Assembly: GCA_002713495.1 (NCBI GenBank)
Contig: PATA01000015.1
Coordinates: 16,648 to 33,922 of the forward strand
Direction of reading: 5' to 3'
DNA: 17,275 bases
Source: Flavobacteriaceae bacterium
GTDB taxonomy: Bacteria > Bacteroidota > Bacteroidia > Flavobacteriales > Flavobacteriaceae
The position numbers and the translations under genes are program-made. Below are positions 1 through 7,109 of the stretch, in pieces; the stretch's first letter is position 1; each line of letters starts with the position of its first letter. The notes beneath the pieces are model-generated. The model was not told the origin of the DNA. It did no database searches and worked only from the letters and a program-made list of their open reading frames with translations.

Positions 1-195
1 GGAATAGGAACAGTAACTATTGACGGGAAGATCAAAGAATATAAACCTGGAGAAACAATTCATATTCCTAAAGGCATCAAGCATCGAATTCAAAATAATG
101 GTCATAAAAAAGTCGTTTTTATTGAAGTTCAGACTGGGTCGTATTTTGGGGAAGATGATATCGTTAGGTTACAGGATGATTATAATCGAAAGTAG
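1..195 (+). CDS. manC: C-terminal end of mannose-1-phosphate guanylyltransferase / mannose-6-phosphate isomerase (type II PMI cupin), partial at 5' edge
   Basis: The frame is open from base 1 to a TAG at 193-195 and encodes the last 64 residues of a protein that begins outside the window. These residues match the C-terminal cupin of bifunctional ManC/AlgA enzymes: a glycine-rich strand followed by GTV and a D-G turn, then PGETIHIPKGIKHRI with the cupin histidines, then the family's ending IEVQTGSYFGEDDIVRLQDDY. In the full-length family an N-terminal nucleotidyltransferase makes GDP-mannose from mannose-1-phosphate and this cupin interconverts fructose-6-P and mannose-6-P. Only the isomerase end is visible, so a stand-alone cupin isomerase cannot be excluded. 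The next gene starts directly after the stop (TAGATG), which points to one operon and to GDP-mannose supply for the polysaccharide made here. Confidence 0.85.
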   Translation, partial: GIGTVTIDGKIKEYKPGETIHIPKGIKHRIQNNGHKKVVFIEVQTGSYFGEDDIVRLQDDYNRK

Positions 196-624
196 ATGAA
201 ATTTAATGCAATTATTGTATCAGGATATTTTAATCCTTTGCACAAAGGCCACTTGGAATATTTTAAAAAAGCAAAAAGCTTAGGAAAGAAATTATTTGTG
301 ATTGTAAACAATGATAATCAAAGAAAATTAAAAGGATCAAAAGAATTTATGTTAGAAGATGAGAGATTTCTTATTATTGATGAACTTAAAATTACAGATA
401 AGGTATTTTTATCGATTGATAATGATAGGTCAGTTTCCTCAACAATTGAAAGAATTCACTTAAAATACTCATCAAAATATAATCTATTCTTTGTGAACGG
501 AGGAGATCAATCCAATAATAATATCCCTGAGGCTGAAACTTGTAAGAATTTAGATATTAAACTAATTGACGGATTAGGCAATAAAATTCAATCGTCATCT
601 TGGTTATTAAATAAAAAAAAGTGA
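196..624 (+). CDS. Small HxGH-type cytidylyl/adenylyltransferase-like protein
   Basis: A 142-residue single-domain nucleotidyltransferase of the cytidylyltransferase-like (glycerol-3-phosphate cytidylyltransferase / HldE domain II) superfamily. The N terminus has a beta strand followed by SGYFNPLHKGHLEY, in which H16-x-G18-H19 is the HxGH nucleotide-binding signature. A second conserved patch, IQSSSW at residues 131-136, resembles the C-terminal segment of these enzymes. The family transfers CMP or AMP from CTP or ATP to a phosphorylated small molecule. The acceptor here (a sugar-1-phosphate, glycerol phosphate or similar) cannot be read from sequence. It abuts manC upstream and its TGA overlaps the GTG start of the UDP-glucose dehydrogenase gene, so it is probably translated with them. 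The superfamily is secure, the substrate is not. Confidence 0.8.
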   Translation: MKFNAIIVSGYFNPLHKGHLEYFKKAKSLGKKLFVIVNNDNQRKLKGSKEFMLEDERFLIIDELKITDKVFLSIDNDRSVSSTIERIHLKYSSKYNLFFVNGGDQSNNNIPEAETCKNLDIKLIDGLGNKIQSSSWLLNKKK

Positions 625-1997
625 AAAAGAAAGAAATTTGCTGTATTGGCGCCGGATATGTCGGTGGTCCCTCAATGGCTGTTATTGCATTTAAATGCCC
701 AAATATTAAAGTGACTATTGTAGATTCAAATAATGATAGAATTGATGCATGGAACGGCCCTTTAAATAATTTACCTATTTATGAGCCAGGTTTGAAAGAG
801 ATAATTGAAGAGGTAAGAGGAAAAAACCTTTTTTTTTCAAATCAAATTGAAAATACGATTAAAAACTCAGAGATAATATTTATTGCAGTTAATACTCCCA
901 CAAAAGTATCCGGAAGGGGCAAGGGAATGGCAGCGGATTTAACAAACGTAAAACAATGTACAGAGAGTATAGCTAAATTGTCCGAATCCGATAAAATCAT
1001 TGTCGAAAAATCAACAGCACCTGTTGGAACTGGTGAACAAATTAAATCTGTTTTAAAACAGGCGAATAAGGAAAATAAATTTCAGGTCATCTCTAATCCT
1101 GAGTTTCTGGCTGAAGGAACAGCAATCAATGATTTAATTAACCCAGATAGAGTTCTGATTGGTGGTGAGAAAACTAGTGAGGGTGAAAAAGCTGTAAATA
1201 TTATTGCAGATATATATAAAAATTGGGTTCCTGAAAATAGAATAATAAAAACAAACATATGGTCATCTGAGTTATCTAAACTTGCTTCAAATGCATTTTT
1301 AGCACAAAGAATTTCTTCAGTAAACAGTCTATCTGCTTTGTGTGAAAAAACCGGAGGAAAAATTGATGAGGTGTCAACTGCAATTGGAATGGATACTCGT
1401 ATTGGTTCAAAGTTTTTAAAATCTTCAGTTGGTTTTGGGGGATCGTGTTTTAAGAAAGACATATTAAACCTAGTATACTTATGTAAATATTTTGATCTTG
1501 AGGAGGTCGCTCAATATTGGGAAAATGTTATAAAAATTAATGATTTTCAAAAAAGACGTTTCTCGAAAAAAATTATTGATTCTTTCAAAGGGATAGAAAA
1601 AAATCCAAAGATATCAATATTAGGATGGGCCTTTAAAAAAGATACTAATGATAGTAGAGAGTCTGCATCTATAGATATTGTTAAGAGTTTATTAGAAAAT
1701 GGTATAGGAGTTAATATTTTTGATCCAATGGTGTCAAAAAAAAATATACTTTATGATCTTGGCAAATTAACCAAAACCGAGAGAATGAATGTTAAAATAT
1801 CAACTTCAATAGATGACTCATTAAAATATTCTTATGGAATATGTATTCTAACTGAGTGGGATGAATTTAAAAAAATTGATTTTAAGAAGGTATCATCTAA
1901 ATTAATTAAACCTATATTATTTATTGATGGAAGAAATATAATTGATCTTGATAGGATATCAGATTTATTTAAAAATATTATGTCTTTGGACACATAA
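621..1997 (+). CDS. ugd: UDP-glucose 6-dehydrogenase, eukaryote-like type
   Basis: It oxidises UDP-glucose to UDP-glucuronate with two NAD+. The 458-residue protein has an N-terminal Rossmann domain with ICCIGAGYVGGPSMAVIA, a central dehydrogenase domain and a C-terminal UDP-binding domain. Catalytic residues expected for the family are all present: E161 in NPEFLAEGTA, K220 and N224 in SSELSKLASNAF, and the nucleophile C276 in GFGGSCFKKD. These numbers equal those of the human enzyme, and stretches such as SNAFLAQRISS and RGKNLFF are characteristic of animal and plant UGDH rather than the usual shorter bacterial Ugd. The start is GTG at 621, overlapping the previous TGA by 4 nt and just after a run of eight A; no in-frame ATG lies at the N-terminal strand. 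The product feeds the decarboxylase at 3701-4639. Identity is very secure; a eukaryotic-type origin is from remembered family features. Confidence 0.95.
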   Translation: MKKKEICCIGAGYVGGPSMAVIAFKCPNIKVTIVDSNNDRIDAWNGPLNNLPIYEPGLKEIIEEVRGKNLFFSNQIENTIKNSEIIFIAVNTPTKVSGRGKGMAADLTNVKQCTESIAKLSESDKIIVEKSTAPVGTGEQIKSVLKQANKENKFQVISNPEFLAEGTAINDLINPDRVLIGGEKTSEGEKAVNIIADIYKNWVPENRIIKTNIWSSELSKLASNAFLAQRISSVNSLSALCEKTGGKIDEVSTAIGMDTRIGSKFLKSSVGFGGSCFKKDILNLVYLCKYFDLEEVAQYWENVIKINDFQKRRFSKKIIDSFKGIEKNPKISILGWAFKKDTNDSRESASIDIVKSLLENGIGVNIFDPMVSKKNILYDLGKLTKTERMNVKISTSIDDSLKYSYGICILTEWDEFKKIDFKKVSSKLIKPILFIDGRNIIDLDRISDLFKNIMSLDT

Positions 1998-2006
1998 AAA
2001 TTTCAT

Positions 2007-3704
2007 ATGATTGGTAAACTCAAAATATTTATTACTCTATCAAAAAATTTATTTGGCGTATTAAATAACAAGGAAAAAAATATTTTTTCAATTTATTTAA
2101 TATTGTCTATTATTAATACAGTTCTTGAAATAGTCTCTATTGCTATTATCATTTTACTACTTTTGATTATATCAGGACAAGATGTATCTGATTCTAATCT
2201 TTATTTATTATTTAATTTTATTCCATTTAACCAAACAGTTTACAACATATCATTTTTAATGATATCAATTGTTTTATTTAAAACTTTTTTTCAAATTATT
2301 TATTCATACAATCAAGAAAAAATTTCTTTTGAAATAACTAGAAGAATTAATATTTCACTTTATGAAAGATTTGTGAATTCAAAATATACTGAGTATATAA
2401 ATGCAAATATGCCTAAGGTTTTAAGAGTTTTAAATCAAGAGTCAATTAGGGTAGGAAATCAATTAATTTCTCCATTTATAACAATTATTAATGAAACTTT
2501 TTTATTGATCTTAATTATATCATTTATATTTTTTTACGATCCAATTTTAGGACTTTCTTTTTCTTTAATGTCAATAACACTTCTTTTAATTTTTAACGTA
2601 TCAGTCAATAAAATTATAAAGTCTCTGGGTCAAAAAGTAACTGAGACTAATACCTCAAGAATTAAGTTAATCAATGAAACTTTCAAAGGTTTTGACATAA
2701 TAAAACTATTTAATAAAAATGAAACCTTCAAGTTTCAATTTGATCAAATGACAAAAAAAGTAACAAATGCTGCATTTAAACATTTATTCTATTTAAAATT
2801 ACCTAAAAGTATTTTTGAGCTGGTTATATTCATTATTGTTTTTGTGATGATAATTATTTTAGAATCAACTAATAATAAAGCACTTTTAATTTCTTATTTA
2901 AGTGTTTCAGCAGTTTCAATATACAAAATAATACCTTGTTTAAATAAATTGTCGAATGCTTTTCAGGGCATACAATATTTTTCCATTCCTTTAAATGAAA
3001 TAGTAGATTACCTTAAAGTAAATCAAGAGTTCAACTATAATAGAAAATTAAAAAAATTCAAAAAGCTTTCTTATAAAAATTTTTCATTCAATTATAGCAC
3101 TGATTTGATTCTTGAAAATATAGATTTTGAAATCAAAAAAAATGAATTTATAGGAATTTATGGACCTAGTGGTTCAGGTAAATCCACTTTAATTAAACTT
3201 ATATCAGGTCTTATCACATCTAATAATGGAAAAATATATATGGATAATCAATTGATTAACCCCATAGAATTAAGAAATTACTGTTCTTATGTTCCTCAAG
3301 ACTCTACAATTTTGGATGAAAATGTTTATACTAATATATCTTTGGAATTTCAACAAAAAAATATTGATAAACATAAAGTTATAGATGTATTAAAAAAAGT
3401 GGATCTTTACAAAAAATTCGAAGAAGATTTAAATTCTTCTTTAGGTGAAAGTGGAATTAAAATATCTGGTGGTCAAAAGCAGAGAATCGCGATAGCCAGA
3501 GCCTTATATCATAATAAAAGTATACTTATTCTTGATGAATCAACAAGTAACTTGGATGTAAAGACGGAGTCAAGAATTATTGATTTATTACAAAAAATTA
3601 GTTCCGAGATAATTATTATTATAGTGTCTCATAAGCAATCTTCACTTAAAAAATGTAATATTCTCTATGAGATTAATAACAAAAAAATAATTAGAAAATC
3701 ATGA
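2007..3704 (+). CDS. ABC exporter with fused permease and ATPase (MsbA/PglK-like lipid or oligosaccharide flippase)
   Basis: A 565-residue half-transporter for the inner membrane. Residues about 1-320 form the transmembrane domain, with hydrophobic stretches near 26-56, 80-97, 155-178, 180-200, 265-285 and 290-310. Residues about 355-565 are the nucleotide-binding domain with Walker A GPSGSGKST (386-394), Q-loop Gln431, signature SGGQKQ (487-492), Walker B ILILD followed by catalytic Glu511, and H-loop His552, so it should be ATPase-competent as a dimer. The fold is that of MsbA, PglK and peptide exporters; the cargo cannot be read directly. Its position between ugd and the UDP-glucuronate decarboxylase gene, with a 4-nt ATGA overlap with the latter, suggests a polysaccharide role such as flipping a lipid-linked glycan. 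No peptidase domain is present, which argues against a bacteriocin exporter. Confidence 0.9.
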   Translation: MIGKLKIFITLSKNLFGVLNNKEKNIFSIYLILSIINTVLEIVSIAIIILLLLIISGQDVSDSNLYLLFNFIPFNQTVYNISFLMISIVLFKTFFQIIYSYNQEKISFEITRRINISLYERFVNSKYTEYINANMPKVLRVLNQESIRVGNQLISPFITIINETFLLILIISFIFFYDPILGLSFSLMSITLLLIFNVSVNKIIKSLGQKVTETNTSRIKLINETFKGFDIIKLFNKNETFKFQFDQMTKKVTNAAFKHLFYLKLPKSIFELVIFIIVFVMIIILESTNNKALLISYLSVSAVSIYKIIPCLNKLSNAFQGIQYFSIPLNEIVDYLKVNQEFNYNRKLKKFKKLSYKNFSFNYSTDLILENIDFEIKKNEFIGIYGPSGSGKSTLIKLISGLITSNNGKIYMDNQLINPIELRNYCSYVPQDSTILDENVYTNISLEFQQKNIDKHKVIDVLKKVDLYKKFEEDLNSSLGESGIKISGGQKQRIAIARALYHNKSILILDESTSNLDVKTESRIIDLLQKISSEIIIIIVSHKQSSLKKCNILYEINNKKIIRKS

Positions 3705-4639
3705 AAACAATTTTAATTTCAGGTTGTGCTGGATTTATTGGACAAAATTTATTGAGTAACTTGATTTCTAAGTACAAAATAATTGGGATAGACAATTTTT
3801 ATTCAGGTAGTATAGAATCAATTGAAAGGTATAAAAAAAATGAAAATTTTAAGTTTATTGAAGCAGACATAACAAACATGCCTGAAATCAAAGGCGAAAT
3901 AGATATAATATATAATTTAGCATGTCCAGCAAGCCCTCCAATTTATCAAAAAGATCCCCTTTTTACAATAAATACAAGCTATTTGGGAACTAAAAATCTT
4001 TTAGAACTAGCCCAAAATAAATCATCAATTTTTATTCAGGCTAGTACTAGTGAAGTATATGGAGACCCAGAGGTTAATCCCCAGCCTGAGGAATATAATG
4101 GCAATGTTAGTACAACTGGCCCAAGGTCCTGTTACGATGAGGGTAAAAGAATAGCAGAGACTCTATGTTATGAGTATAGAAAAATATATAATGTTAAAAC
4201 GAGAATTATAAGGATATTTAACACATATGGCCCTGGAATGGAAATAAATGACGGAAGGGTAATAAGTAATTTTTTAGTTAACATAATTAATAAAAAAGAA
4301 GTTATTGTATATGGTGATGGAAAACAAACTAGGAGTTTCTGCTATGTTGATGATTTAGTAAGAGGTTTAATTAATGCCTCTAAGGTTGATTTTGATTTTC
4401 CAATTAATCTTGGAAATAACAATGAAATCTCTTTAAATAAACTAATTGAACTTCTTAAAAAGAAATATAAAGATTTTAAAGTCAGATATTCTGATGCTGT
4501 AGAGGATGATCCAAAAAAAAGAAGACCTGACATTTTTAAAGCTAAAAAATTTTTAAAATGGGAGCCTAAAATAGATTTTGAGGAAGGAATTGAAAAAACA
4601 TTTAATTATTTTAAAAATAAAATTAATAATGACAAATAA
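3701..4639 (+). CDS. uxs: UDP-glucuronate decarboxylase (UDP-xylose synthase), extended SDR family
   Basis: A 312-residue NAD-dependent extended short-chain dehydrogenase. The N terminus has the Rossmann motif G8-x-x-G11-x-x-G14 (ISGCAGFIGQNL). The active-site region contains ASTSEVYGDP (S115, T116, S117, E118) and the catalytic Y145-x-x-x-K149 within GPRSCYDEGKR. The segments RSCYDEGKRIAETL and FNTYGPGM plus NDGRVISNF are diagnostic of UDP-xylose synthases rather than UDP-glucose 4-epimerases or dTDP-glucose dehydratases. The enzyme decarboxylates UDP-glucuronate, the product of the ugd gene two positions upstream, through a 4-keto intermediate to UDP-xylose. The ATG overlaps the ABC transporter stop by 4 nt. 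The length matches soluble bacterial UXS without a membrane anchor. A short C-terminal overlap with the next gene indicates continued co-transcription. Confidence 0.93.
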   Translation: MKTILISGCAGFIGQNLLSNLISKYKIIGIDNFYSGSIESIERYKKNENFKFIEADITNMPEIKGEIDIIYNLACPASPPIYQKDPLFTINTSYLGTKNLLELAQNKSSIFIQASTSEVYGDPEVNPQPEEYNGNVSTTGPRSCYDEGKRIAETLCYEYRKIYNVKTRIIRIFNTYGPGMEINDGRVISNFLVNIINKKEVIVYGDGKQTRSFCYVDDLVRGLINASKVDFDFPINLGNNNEISLNKLIELLKKKYKDFKVRYSDAVEDDPKKRRPDIFKAKKFLKWEPKIDFEEGIEKTFNYFKNKINNDK

Positions 4640-5309
4640 ATTTTTGGTAATAATACCAGCGAGAAAAAATTCTAGACGACTTATTTCCAAAAATTCAAAA
4701 ATTTTATGTGGAAAACCTCTAATATCATATACAATTGAGTATGCAATAAAGAATTTTCATCTTGACGATATTTGGGTTAACACAGATGATAATAAAATTA
4801 TATCAATAGCAAAAAAATATGGTATAAGGACTTACCTAAGGAAATCAGAATTAGCAACTAGTACTACATTAATCAGCGATACAATTTATGATCAATGTAA
4901 ATTTTTTGAGAAAAAAAAATTATCGTATCAGGATATCATATTATTGCAACCTACGAATCCATTTAGAGAAAATTTTAATATTAATGAAGTAATAAAAATA
5001 TATCTAAGTAAAAAGATAAAATCATTAATGACCGTATCAAGAATCTATAAAAAATTAGGAAAAATATCAAACAATAAATTTTTACCATTTAATTATAAAT
5101 TTGAGCAAAGATCTCAAAAAATTGAAAGTTTATATTTTGAAAATGGTGCGTTATATATTTTTAACAAAGATTTAGTTCTCAATCATAAAAAATTAATATC
5201 TGACCAAGTTTATCCATTTATAACAAGCGGAGTTGAATCTGAAATTGATATTGATTATGAGGAAGATTTTAAAGCAGCAGAATTATATATTAAGACTAAT
5301 TTAATTTAA
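4629..5309 (+). CDS. CMP-nonulosonate cytidylyltransferase (NeuA/LegF/PseF-like)
   Basis: A 226-residue acylneuraminate cytidylyltransferase that activates a nonulosonic acid with CTP. Residues 7-22 carry the nucleotide-binding motif IIPARKNSRRLISKN (R12, S15, K21). LLQPTNPFR near 95-103 is the family's cytidine/sugar motif, and EIDIDYEEDF near 205-213 contains D207 and D209, matching the metal-binding aspartates of meningococcal CMP-NeuAc synthetase. The frame is open from an ATG at 4578, but that would add 17 basic residues not seen in the family. ATG 4629 places the first strand correctly and gives an 11-nt overlap with the uxs stop, so I chose it. It precedes an SpsF-like and a NeuB-like gene, as in sialic, legionaminic or pseudaminic acid loci. 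Which nonulosonate it activates cannot be decided. Confidence 0.88.
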   Translation: MTNKFLVIIPARKNSRRLISKNSKILCGKPLISYTIEYAIKNFHLDDIWVNTDDNKIISIAKKYGIRTYLRKSELATSTTLISDTIYDQCKFFEKKKLSYQDIILLQPTNPFRENFNINEVIKIYLSKKIKSLMTVSRIYKKLGKISNNKFLPFNYKFEQRSQKIESLYFENGALYIFNKDLVLNHKKLISDQVYPFITSGVESEIDIDYEEDFKAAELYIKTNLI

Positions 5310-5310
5310 T

Positions 5311-6063
5311 ATGGCGATTAAAATAGCAATTATAATTCAAGCTAGAACAAATTCTCAGAGATTACCAAATAAGATCATTCGCCCTTTTTATAGAAATAAA
5401 AGTATTTTGGAGATAATTATACATAAATTAAAAAAAACGGGGTTTAAGATATATTTGGCAACTACATATTGTTCAGATGATGACAGAATTAAAAAAATTG
5501 CAGATCAAGAAAAAATTGAGTGTTTTAGAGGAGATGAGCAAAATGTTCTATCAAGATTTTTTTCAGTTTCAAAGAAGAACAAACTAACACATGCTATTAG
5601 AGTTTGTTCAGACAATCCATTTATTAATATAAACTTATTAAATAATATGGTTCTTAATTTAGAAAAAAACCCATCTATGGATTATATTGGTTATTTTGAT
5701 AAAAAAGGAAAACCGATGATCTTATCTCATTTTGGTTTTTTTTCTGAAATCATTTCGTTCGGAGCAATGAAAAAAACAATTGAATCAAATATTGAAAAAA
5801 GATATTATGAACATGTAACTAATTATACTTATGAAAATCCAGATAAGTTTAAAATTTTGAAACTCAGAGCAAATAAAATTTTCGACAATCTAGAAAATAT
5901 AAGATTAACAGTAGATAACTATTTAGATTTTGAAATTGCTTCTTCAATTTTTTCGTTTTATGATGGGAATAGTGACTCTTATGAAGAATTAATTAAATAT
6001 ATAATTAATAAAACTGATTTTGTTAATCATATGGAAATTAACATAAAAAATAATAAAAAATGA
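5311..6063 (+). CDS. SpsF-like cytidylyltransferase-family protein
   Basis: A 250-residue protein of the CTP-transferase / SpsF group (spore-coat polysaccharide type). The N terminus reads IAIIIQARTNSQRLPNKI, the defining glycine-poor variant of the nucleotidyltransferase loop (R12, S15, R17, K21). RGDEQNVLSRF near 75-85 and IRVCSDNPFI near 98-107 are further SpsF hallmarks, and the late LTVDNYLDFE supplies an acidic pair analogous to the metal-binding site. The exact reaction of SpsF proteins is not established; they accompany SpsE/NeuB synthases in glycan loci, and here the next gene is such a synthase with a 4-nt ATGA overlap. The start lies 1 nt after the preceding stop. It may be a second nucleotide activation enzyme or act on a precursor sugar phosphate. 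Confidence 0.85.
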   Translation: MAIKIAIIIQARTNSQRLPNKIIRPFYRNKSILEIIIHKLKKTGFKIYLATTYCSDDDRIKKIADQEKIECFRGDEQNVLSRFFSVSKKNKLTHAIRVCSDNPFININLLNNMVLNLEKNPSMDYIGYFDKKGKPMILSHFGFFSEIISFGAMKKTIESNIEKRYYEHVTNYTYENPDKFKILKLRANKIFDNLENIRLTVDNYLDFEIASSIFSFYDGNSDSYEELIKYIINKTDFVNHMEINIKNNKK

Positions 6064-7094
6064 CATACTTAATCGCCGAAATTGGTCAAAATCATAATGG
6101 AAGTATTGATCTAGCTAAATTATTAATTGATATTGTGGCTAGACCAATTACTGATAAATTTAACAATAAACAATTTAAGGGAATGGATGCTGTTAAGTTC
6201 ACTAAAAGAGACTTAAAACAAGAATTATCAAAATCTCAGATGGACAGAATTTATAATTCCCCTAATTCCTTCGGCAAAACCTATGGTGAACACAGAGAAT
6301 ATCTGGAGCTTTCTGACATTGAACATTTTGAGTTATTCAATTATGCTAAGTCAAAGAATTTGGATTTTATTGAAACAATTTGTGGAATAGGGGGACTTTC
6401 TTTATTAAAATTGTTTAAGCCAGATAAATTAAAAGTAGCATCAAGAGATTTGACAAATCTACCTCTCATAAAAGCATTAGCTGAAAATAAAATTCCGATG
6501 ATTTTGTCAACTGGGATGTCTGGAATAAAAGAAATTGACAATGCAATTAATATTATTAGTAATTATCATGAAAAAATATCAATTCTGCATTGTCTCTCTG
6601 AGTACCCCGCATCATACAAAAATATTAATCTTAAATCTATTGTTTTTTTGAAAAAAAAATATCCTAGATATACAATTGGTTATTCAGATCATTCTATAGG
6701 AATATCAATTCCTAATGCTGCTGTTGCTATTGGAGCAGAAATAATTGAGAAGCATGTGACACTAGACAGAAATATGAAAGGTACTGACCAAATAGGTTCC
6801 TTATCAATCCCAGGTATAGAAAAAATGGTTAGGGATATAAGAAATCTTGAAGATGCATTGGGAGAAGAAAAAGTTATTATATCTGATTCAGTTAAAGAAA
6901 ATAAACTAAAACTGGAGAGGTCGATTGCTTCAAAAGTAAAAATTTTAAAAGGTCAGGTATTAAAAGAGTCAGATTTACAACTTTTAAGTCCTGGTGATGG
7001 CTTTAAGTGGAGTGATTTAAAGAAAATTATTGGTAAAAAAGTTAAAATTGATATAGATAAAGATGAAATTATTTACAGGAAATTTTTAGAATAA
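6060..7094 (+). CDS. Divergent NeuB/SpsE-family nonulosonate synthase
   Basis: A 344-residue member of the N-acetylneuraminate synthase family, which condenses phosphoenolpyruvate with a hexose to give a nine-carbon acid. The TIM barrel begins with IAEIGQNHNG (E7), and the two metal-binding histidines are present: H211 in IGYSDHSIG and H232 in IIEKHVTLD. A C-terminal SAF (antifreeze-like) domain covers about 286-344. Two things are odd. Residues about 28-80 contain an insertion-like stretch rich in charged residues compared with the sialic-type paralogue at 15991-17019. The SAF motif that reads KRPGTG in that paralogue is LSPGDG here, placing Ser310 where the substrate-contacting Arg normally sits. 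It therefore probably uses a sugar other than ManNAc. It overlaps the SpsF-like gene by 4 nt. Confidence 0.87.
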   Translation: MTYLIAEIGQNHNGSIDLAKLLIDIVARPITDKFNNKQFKGMDAVKFTKRDLKQELSKSQMDRIYNSPNSFGKTYGEHREYLELSDIEHFELFNYAKSKNLDFIETICGIGGLSLLKLFKPDKLKVASRDLTNLPLIKALAENKIPMILSTGMSGIKEIDNAINIISNYHEKISILHCLSEYPASYKNINLKSIVFLKKKYPRYTIGYSDHSIGISIPNAAVAIGAEIIEKHVTLDRNMKGTDQIGSLSIPGIEKMVRDIRNLEDALGEEKVIISDSVKENKLKLERSIASKVKILKGQVLKESDLQLLSPGDGFKWSDLKKIIGKKVKIDIDKDEIIYRKFLE

Positions 7095-7109
7095 TACAAT
7101 TATAACTTC

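Noticed and set aside
613..620. Run of eight A just before the ugd GTG as a phase-variation tract
   Set aside because: Runs of six to nine A or T are common throughout this AT-rich window and nothing shows slippage; frames on both sides are intact.
1082..1462. Long antisense open frame inside ugd
   Set aside because: It lies wholly within a strongly conserved gene on the other strand, shows no family motif, and is a by-product of codon bias.
4342..4533. Antisense open frame inside uxs, with similar ones at 6341-6541, 9767-10042, 10039-10224 and 16033-16224
   Set aside because: All overlap well-supported genes on the plus strand, have low-complexity composition and no recognisable domain.
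4578..4628. Upstream start for the CMP-nonulosonate synthetase adding 17 residues
   Set aside because: The extension is a lysine-rich read of the uxs coding region before the first beta strand; ATG 4629 fits family length.
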